Of a DNA stretch of 12,599 nucleotides, positions 8,901 through 12,599 are shown piece after piece. The notes under the pieces are model-generated. The model saw only the letters and a list, made by a program, of their open reading frames with translations. It searched no databases and had not been told where the DNA came from. Both the position numbers and the translations under genes were made by a program. Source of the DNA: Entamoeba histolytica HM-1:IMSS (Eukaryota > Evosea > Mastigamoebida > Endamoebidae); the NCBI RefSeq assembly GCF_000208925.1, contig NW_001915067.1, forward strand, positions 1 through 12,599, in the 5' to 3' direction. Within the stretch, counting starts at the first letter, position 1. Every line of letters starts with the position of its first letter.

Positions 8901-9259
8901 AAATAAATAAATACAAAGACTTACAAGAGAAAATAAGAAACAATAGAGAAATAATATATGTAGAAATAATACCTGTTATATTATCAATAAATTGATTAAT
9001 TCACAAAGAGTCAGTAAGAAGATTACAATCACTAAAATTACAATTAGACTTTGCCAAAATCCTACAAACAATAATAATAAAAAATATGAAAGACTTAATG
9101 TTTTACACATTCAATTCTGGCAACACATTAGAATAAGAACAATCTAATGCGAGCATGCTAGAAATGAACTCTATTATAACAATAGAGCATATTGAAGAAA
9201 CTGAAATAATCACTTCTCAATATGAAGAAAATCTAATTATGGATATATCTATTAATTGA
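5963..9259 (+). pseudogene. LINE ORF2 relic: reverse transcriptase plus restriction-like endonuclease
   Basis: The frame can be followed from MSTIIR (5963) to a final TGA at 9257, about 1100 codons. The N-terminal part (to about 6880) is Lys/Ile-rich with SGKRSIERILQSKI near 6410. Reverse transcriptase motifs follow: NYRQITCLN (7057-7083), motif A DVSKAYD (7283-7303, both Asp kept), motif B GIIQGDSLSP (7451-7480), motif C as YNDE (7595-7606) instead of YADD, and GLKIN (from about 7685). A C-X2-C-X8-H-X4-C knuckle lies at 8553-8606, followed by KHD (8634-8642). The endonuclease shows RQD (8801-8809) and Asp 14 codons later (8852), matching PD-X(12-14)-D except that Pro is Gln. In-frame stops are TGA at 6736, 7034, 7808, 7979, 8840 and 8993 and TAA at 8813 and 9134. 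Frameshifts lie near 5980, 6100, 6127, 6162, 6540, 6887, 8086, 8178 and 8744. The longest open pieces are 7094-7810 (238 codons) and 8178-8753 (191 codons). Confidence 0.85.
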
Positions 9260-9357
9260 CCTTTTTTTTTTGCAAAAGAAAATATAGTAATAAATGAAAA
9301 ATAAAAAGGGAAAGAAGTTTTTTTGAAGAGTTAAAAAAAAAAAAAATAAATGAAGTT
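9260..9357 (+). other. LINE 3' untranslated region and A-rich tail
   Basis: After the ORF2 stop comes a run of about ten T, a stretch GCAAAAGAAAATATAGTAAT, a second T-run (TTTTTTT near 9318-9324), and 14 A at 9333-9346. The A-run is the likely priming tail. In Entamoeba, LINE 3' ends are shared with the matching SINE, so this is the piece to compare with SINE families. Confidence 0.6.
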
Positions 9358-9369
9358 ATTCTTTCCTTA
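9358..9369 (+). repeat. Candidate 3' target-site duplication of the LINE
   Basis: ATTCTTTCCTTA is the partner of 4609-4619, one base longer. It follows the A-rich tail directly after TGAAGTT. Confidence 0.3.
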
Positions 9370-9382
9370 CAACTAAAAATAT

Positions 9383-9405
9383 AAACTTCATTTAAAATGA
9401 AGTTT
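9383..9405. repeat. Perfect 11-base inverted repeat at a promoter
   Basis: AAACTTCATTT (9383-9393), one central A, then AAATGAAGTTT (9395-9405). The centre holds the TTTAAA of the next gene's TATA-like box. The right arm's AAATGAAGTT is also present at 9348-9357, at the end of the LINE tail. Confidence 0.8.
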
Positions 9406-9427
9406 TTGAACTAATTATAATAATTCA
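9388..9427 (+). promoter_or_regulatory. Entamoeba core promoter of the 323-residue gene
   Basis: TCATTTAAA (9388-9396) is a TATA-type box. TTTTTGAACT (9403-9412) is a GAAC box. AATAATTCA (9419-9427) closely matches the initiator consensus AAAAATTCA, 31 bases below the TATA box. The ATG follows at 9429, giving an extremely short 5' UTR. All three known Entamoeba core elements are present in order. Confidence 0.75.
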
Positions 9428-9428
9428 T

Positions 9429-10400
9429 ATGAAACATTCAGTCAAAGCTTCAAAGGAACCAAAGAAACTTACATTAGCCAAAAGAATTTCAGCTTCATTT
9501 GAAGGAGAGCAAGAGGCATTATGTATTTATTTATTAATGTCTCACGGTGTTAAATTTACTTTATTAAAACCAAGAAAAACACATACTGGAACAGAAAATG
9601 ACCCAGAAGCATTATTTTTTACAATTGAAACAATACATTTTGGTGAGTATGAAGTGTTATTTAATTATATTACTGACCAAATTATAATTAATGAAGAGAA
9701 ACAAATTTCTCCAGAAAAGAAAGATAGAAAAAAATATGAAAAAAGAAATGTCATTTCCTCAACTAATAACTTCCTTACTGATTTATTGATACATTTAGGA
9801 TATTCTATTAATTTTAAAAAAACCCGATCAACAAGAATTATTGTTAAAATGAAACGTGTTTCTAGTTTAAAAGGAAATGGAATAAATCTCGAATGTACTT
9901 CTTCAATTTCTAGATTTGGAAAATTGATTAATCATACAATTAGAGATATTTTTGATCAAGCAGATATTAAACGTGAAGAACCTATTTTTTTCGATTATAA
10001 TAAGCTTGGAATTTGTTTCAGAACATTTAGTGATAGGTTAAATGATGTTACTGAATATATTCGTATGATTATTCCCCCTGATAAAATATTATCATCTCAA
10101 AATAAAAAAGAAAACAACCAAATAATTGAAAAACAATGTAACTCTTCAATTAGTCCTTCTTTAGATATTAGTAGTTTTAAAATGGAAGGCAACAAAGAAG
10201 AAAGTATAAAAAATGAAAACATTAGTGTTGTTTCTTTTGATAGTCAAGAAATATCCTTTAATAATAATTCTACTTTCACTAATGAGGTAGTTGATATTAT
10301 TACTTTTATTCCTTATAACAATTGGCAAGTTTTTTTTGAACCATTTGACAATACTACGACTCAACAATTACCAACTCTTTCAAGTGTTGGGTTAATTTAA
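9429..10400 (+). CDS. Unknown protein, 323 residues, with Ser/Asn-rich tail
   Basis: The frame is intact, with a start supported by the three-part promoter directly upstream. I do not recognise a family. Residues 1-25 are basic (KASKEPKKLTLAKR). Residues about 28-215 look globular, with alternating strands and helices (for example ALCIYLLMSHGVKFTLL, then FLTDLLIHLGYSINF, then ECTSSISRFGKLINHTIRDI). Residues about 220-323 are low in complexity, rich in Ser, Asn and Glu, and probably disordered. There is no signal peptide or membrane helix, so the product is likely cytosolic or nuclear. The basic start plus Ser-rich tail would suit a nucleic-acid-binding or regulatory protein, but that is only a guess. 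It is convergent with the next gene, with 85 bases between stops. It lies just downstream of a dead LINE yet keeps its frame, which suggests selection. Confidence 0.8.
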   Translation: MKHSVKASKEPKKLTLAKRISASFEGEQEALCIYLLMSHGVKFTLLKPRKTHTGTENDPEALFFTIETIHFGEYEVLFNYITDQIIINEEKQISPEKKDRKKYEKRNVISSTNNFLTDLLIHLGYSINFKKTRSTRIIVKMKRVSSLKGNGINLECTSSISRFGKLINHTIRDIFDQADIKREEPIFFDYNKLGICFRTFSDRLNDVTEYIRMIIPPDKILSSQNKKENNQIIEKQCNSSISPSLDISSFKMEGNKEESIKNENISVVSFDSQEISFNNNSTFTNEVVDIITFIPYNNWQVFFEPFDNTTTQQLPTLSSVGLI

Positions 10401-10485
10401 TTTTGTTTATTCTTTCTAATTTTTAACACAAAATAATTCCTTTTTTTTATTCATTTTAAAGTATTTCAAAAAAATACTGAATATG
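10401..10485. terminator. Shared 3' region of two convergent genes
   Basis: On + the stop is followed by TCTTTCTAATTTTTA; TAATT at 10417-10421 fits the Entamoeba polyadenylation motif TA(A/T)TT within a T-rich context. On the minus strand the other gene's stop is followed by GTATTTTTTTGAAATACTTT, which contains TATTT and is T-rich. With 85 bases between stops, the two 3' UTRs are likely to overlap. Confidence 0.5.
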
Positions 10486-12132
10486 TTATTTACTTAATAT
10501 GAAATTTACCCATTCAACTTTTATTTCAAATTCTTGCTTCTCTTTAAATGAAAGAAAAGTAAAGGAAGGATCATCTAATATTCCTTGAATTGAAACAATA
10601 ATAAGTTCTTTATTTTGTTGAATGAGAAATTCATTTTCTTCTGAAAGAAGAATATCAAGAAATGGATATGATAAAGTTCCTGTAAAGGGAGTATCACCAA
10701 ATAAAATCGCAGGAAATTGTTGAGTACAATTACTTTTCAAATGTAATTGAATTGATAATAATAATTCGGAACCAATAGAATCTTGTGGTTGGATAGTGGA
10801 AATAAAGTCAGTAGAAAAAAGTGGTTCAGATAATAAAGATAACCAAAGAATTGCTAATGATGGAGTAGTGTCTATAGATAACTGAAGTTGTTGGAATGAA
10901 CTAGGAATATCATTTTTATTTAAATGAAAATTTGGAATAAAATCAAATAATGAACATTTGAGTAATGAATATAACTGATCAACACAACCATAATCTAACA
11001 ATACGTGTAAACCACCACTTATCAAAAAAGATAAATAATATTGTGGTAATGTTATTAGGTGAATTAATTTAAGGATTTGTTCTATTTGCTCTACATCATT
11101 ATCTTCAATATATTTAATAATTTGTGGAATAATAGAAGAAATATCTAATGAAGATTCTTCATTAAAAGAGAGAAGAATTTCAATAAAATTTTTGTCTAAT
11201 GTTTGTCTGTCAAGATGAAAAATAACTTGTTGAAAGTACTCAATAACAGAGGATTTAGGAATATAATGAATGAGATGAGGTAATAATAAAATACAGTGAT
11301 AGAAAGGAGGTAAATATTTTAATATTTGAAATGCAATAGAAGATGATAATTGGGTATAAGTTAATAAAGTAATTAAAACTTCATTATTTGGATTTTCAAA
11401 AAAAGATTCAATCAAATAATCACATAATGGAGAACGAGAAAAGTATTTTTCTAAAAAGTCATTTGATAATGTAGTAACTAATATACGAAGGAATTGGATA
11501 CATTGGTCTGATATTTTTGATAATAAAGTAGATTGAATTAAATGATCAATATTATAATGACTAAATAATGATGCTATTAATTCTACAGGTGATAATAAGA
11601 GGTATTGATTAAATAAAATAAAAACAGAATAATCCAAAGAATCTAATAATAATAAATAAAGACTTTTAATCATACAATGAAAAGATAATTCATCTATCGA
11701 AACTTTGTTTAACAAAAATTTATTAGATTGAAGAAGAGTAATAAATTGGATTATTAAATCAACTAATGATTTTGTTAATAAATGTCTTGAACAAACTTGG
11801 AATAAATCATTAATTGAAAAAAGAGAAGACTGACATAAAACTAAAGATGGTTCTTTCAACACAATTTGAAGAAGAAGTAAAACACATTTGTCTGACTCTA
11901 TCTTCAAATCAGTTTCTTGTTTTATTAAAATTAGACAATTAGTATTGAAGTTATTGATAAAAAAATGAAGTAATTCATTATGAACCATTTCATTTTCTTG
12001 GTTTAGGTAATAATGATATAATTGTGTATATTCAAGCTGGTTTAATGTATTTTTTAATGAAGATATCATTTTACATTTTGTTGTAGATAAACACGTTGTA
12101 GAATGAATAATTTCAAAAACTGTACTACTCAT
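10486..12132 (-). CDS. Leucine-rich all-helical repeat protein (ARM/HEAT-like), function unknown
   Basis: This is an intact 548-residue frame from MSSTVFEIIHS to VNFILSK. Almost the whole chain is amphipathic helices of 12-20 residues spaced by short loops, rich in Leu, Ile and Ser (for example DSLDYSVFILFNQYLLLSP; FLRILVTTLSNDFLEKYF; GGLHVLLDYGCVDQLYSLL). That pattern is typical of an ARM/HEAT solenoid, a scaffold for binding other proteins. No catalytic motif, signal peptide or true membrane span is seen. One possibility is the proteasome assembly factor PSMD5/S5b, which is an ARM-like protein of about 500 residues, because the C-terminal third has a loosely similar rhythm; I cannot support that by conserved residues. 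A TATA-like ATCTTTAAATC (12164-12154, minus) lies about 22 bases above the ATG. It is divergent from the Pmp3-like gene, sharing a 129-base region. Confidence 0.75.
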   Translation of the reverse strand: MSSTVFEIIHSTTCLSTTKCKMISSLKNTLNQLEYTQLYHYYLNQENEMVHNELLHFFINNFNTNCLILIKQETDLKIESDKCVLLLLQIVLKEPSLVLCQSSLFSINDLFQVCSRHLLTKSLVDLIIQFITLLQSNKFLLNKVSIDELSFHCMIKSLYLLLLDSLDYSVFILFNQYLLLSPVELIASLFSHYNIDHLIQSTLLSKISDQCIQFLRILVTTLSNDFLEKYFSRSPLCDYLIESFFENPNNEVLITLLTYTQLSSSIAFQILKYLPPFYHCILLLPHLIHYIPKSSVIEYFQQVIFHLDRQTLDKNFIEILLSFNEESSLDISSIIPQIIKYIEDNDVEQIEQILKLIHLITLPQYYLSFLISGGLHVLLDYGCVDQLYSLLKCSLFDFIPNFHLNKNDIPSSFQQLQLSIDTTPSLAILWLSLLSEPLFSTDFISTIQPQDSIGSELLLSIQLHLKSNCTQQFPAILFGDTPFTGTLSYPFLDILLSEENEFLIQQNKELIIVSIQGILDDPSFTFLSFKEKQEFEIKVEWVNFILSK

Positions 12133-12153
12133 TTATAAGACTATTGATCTGAA

Positions 12154-12164
12154 GATTTAAAGAT
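12154..12164 (-). promoter_or_regulatory. TATA-like box of the ARM/HEAT-like gene
   Basis: ATCTTTAAATC on the minus strand is a partial match to GTATTTAAA(G/C). No GAAC box lies between it and the ATG, and spacing to the start is tight, so the assignment is tentative. Confidence 0.3.
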
Positions 12165-12200
12165 ATGATTGAATCTAATCACATTATAATGATGAAATGA

Positions 12201-12240
12201 CCTTTAAAATTTTTTTTTAATTTCAATCTATCAACTCATA
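12201..12240 (+). promoter_or_regulatory. Putative core promoter of the Pmp3-like gene
   Basis: CCTTTAAAAT (12201-12210) may serve as the TATA box. About 30 bases on is ACTCATAATCC, a possible start site, about 28 bases before the ATG at 12262. No GAAC box is seen. Confidence 0.3.
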
Positions 12241-12261
12241 ATCCATTTCTTAAAATTATTT

Positions 12262-12432
12262 ATGGTATACAACAAATTGATGATATTTTGTTTATGTATA
12301 TTTTGTCCTCCAATTGCTGTATTTATAGAAACCAATTCTATAGGAATAGAATTTTGGATATGTTCATTTCTTTGGGTATTTTGTTTAAGCATTGGAGGAA
12401 TTATCTATGCTTTTATCAAATGCTTCTTCTAA
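12262..12432 (+). CDS. Pmp3/UPF0057-family small membrane protein
   Basis: This is a 56-residue protein. It has the family's layout: a first hydrophobic helix (residues about 6-22) holding the signature CPPIAVFIET, where relatives have PPLGVF, a short polar loop (NSIGIEFWI, matching the usual G-x-x-FWIN turn), and a second helix (about 31-50) ending GGIIYAFIKCFF, where relatives end PGIIHA plus a few residues. Family members are about 50-55 residues, sit in the plasma membrane with two spans, and in yeast (Pmp3) influence membrane potential and salt tolerance. ATG at 12262 gives 56 residues; a second in-frame ATG at 12280 would give 50, also acceptable. The His of the usual GIIHA is Tyr here. 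The 3' flank has TAATT at 12471-12475 as a possible polyadenylation motif. It is head-to-head with the ARM/HEAT-like gene. Confidence 0.85.
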   Translation: MVYNKLMIFCLCIFCPPIAVFIETNSIGIEFWICSFLWVFCLSIGGIIYAFIKCFF

Positions 12433-12520
12433 AAACTGAAGAAAAAAATTAACAAAAGTTTTTAGTTAGTTAATTTAAGAATTATTCCATTAACAAATGA
12501 TATACTGTGAAAATTTTCAC

Positions 12521-12555
12521 TTTTAAAGAACATACAAACAAGTATAATCAATTCA
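12521..12555 (+). promoter_or_regulatory. Core promoter of a gene entering at the right edge
   Basis: TTTTAAAG (12521-12528) overlaps AAAGAACAT (12525-12533, a GAAC-type box). TCAATTCA (12548-12555) resembles the initiator AAAAATTCA, about 27 bases below the TATA box. The first ATG follows at 12577. Confidence 0.45.
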
Positions 12556-12576
12556 ATTTTCAAAACAAAACGTGTT

Positions 12577-12599
12577 ATGAGCATTCCAATGTTAACTCC
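12577..12599 (+). CDS. Probable start of a coding sequence, cut by the window edge
   Basis: ATG at 12577 opens MSIPMLT and stays open to the window end. The only support is the TATA/GAAC/initiator set just upstream and a 5' UTR length typical of Entamoeba. Seven codons are too few to name a family. Confidence 0.35.

Larger units (their letters stand above)
4640..9357 (+). mobile_element. Near full-length, dead LINE with restriction-like endonuclease (EhLINE type)
   Basis: About 4.7 kb on the + strand carries, in order, an ORF1 relic, an ORF2 relic with reverse transcriptase, CCHC knuckle and restriction-like endonuclease, then an A-rich 3' tail. This order and size match the EhLINE elements of Entamoeba (R4/R2-like, about 4.8 kb, endonuclease after the reverse transcriptase). 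Both ORFs are broken by many stops and frameshifts and both enzyme active sites are altered, so the copy cannot move by itself. The 5' edge is set by where the basic ORF1 frame begins; the 3' edge is set by the A14 run and the candidate duplication. Both edges may be off by tens of bases. The insertion lies about 70 bases from the ATG of the next gene. Confidence 0.85.

Noticed and set aside
6523..9259. TGA read as an amino acid (recoding) in the LINE
   Set aside because: The intact genes here contain no internal TGA. ORF2 also has several frameshifts, TAA stops and active-site changes, so simple decay explains the TGAs.
10161..10367. Minus-strand 68-codon frame
   Set aside because: It lies entirely inside, and opposite, the intact 323-residue gene, with no promoter elements.
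12233..12432. An intron in the Pmp3-like gene
   Set aside because: The frame is continuous across the full family length. No GTTTGT...TAG pair is needed to explain it.

Overview
The window looks like a nuclear contig from Entamoeba, within or close to the E. histolytica / dispar / nuttalli / moshkovskii group. The species cannot be fixed from sequence alone. The evidence is very high A+T, compact intronless genes, a coiled-coil protein ending in a TLDc domain, a relic of an Entamoeba-type AIG1 GTPase, a decayed LINE with a restriction-like endonuclease, and promoters carrying the Entamoeba trio of TATTTAAA-type box, GAAC box and initiator close to the ATG.

Layout. 1-66 may be the 5' end of a coding sequence leaving the window on the minus strand (weak). 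568-2022 (minus) is an intact coiled-coil/TLDc gene with a clear core promoter. 2023-3290 is AT-rich DNA with no gene seen. 3295-4234 is a heavily broken AIG1-family GTPase pseudogene. 4235-4640 is AT-rich spacer. About 4640-9357 is one near full-length but dead LINE: ORF1 relic (4646-5925), ORF2 relic with reverse transcriptase, CCHC knuckle and restriction-like endonuclease (5963-9259), and an A-rich 3' tail. 9429-10400 (+) is an intact gene of unknown function whose promoter lies directly against the LINE tail. 10486-12132 (minus) is a leucine-rich all-helical (ARM/HEAT-like) protein gene, convergent with it. 12262-12432 (+) is a 56-residue Pmp3/UPF0057 membrane protein gene. 12577-12599 (+) is probably the first codons of another gene.

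How the parts relate. There is no sign of an operon or a cooperating gene set; this is a mosaic of independent single-gene units and decayed accessory DNA. Living genes sit at both ends, and the middle (about 2.0-9.4 kb) is a graveyard made of one gene-family relic and one retrotransposon relic. Most in-frame stops in ORF2 are TGA, many at sites that look ancestrally Trp (TGG) or Gly (GGA), which suggests AT-directed decay of G-containing codons. I found no CRISPR array, tRNA or rRNA, and no convincing new molecular system. The points most worth a second look are the AIG1 relic, the inactivated LINE and its catalytic lesions, the LINE/promoter junction near 9.35-9.43 kb, the short Pmp3-like gene, and the unknown 323-residue protein.
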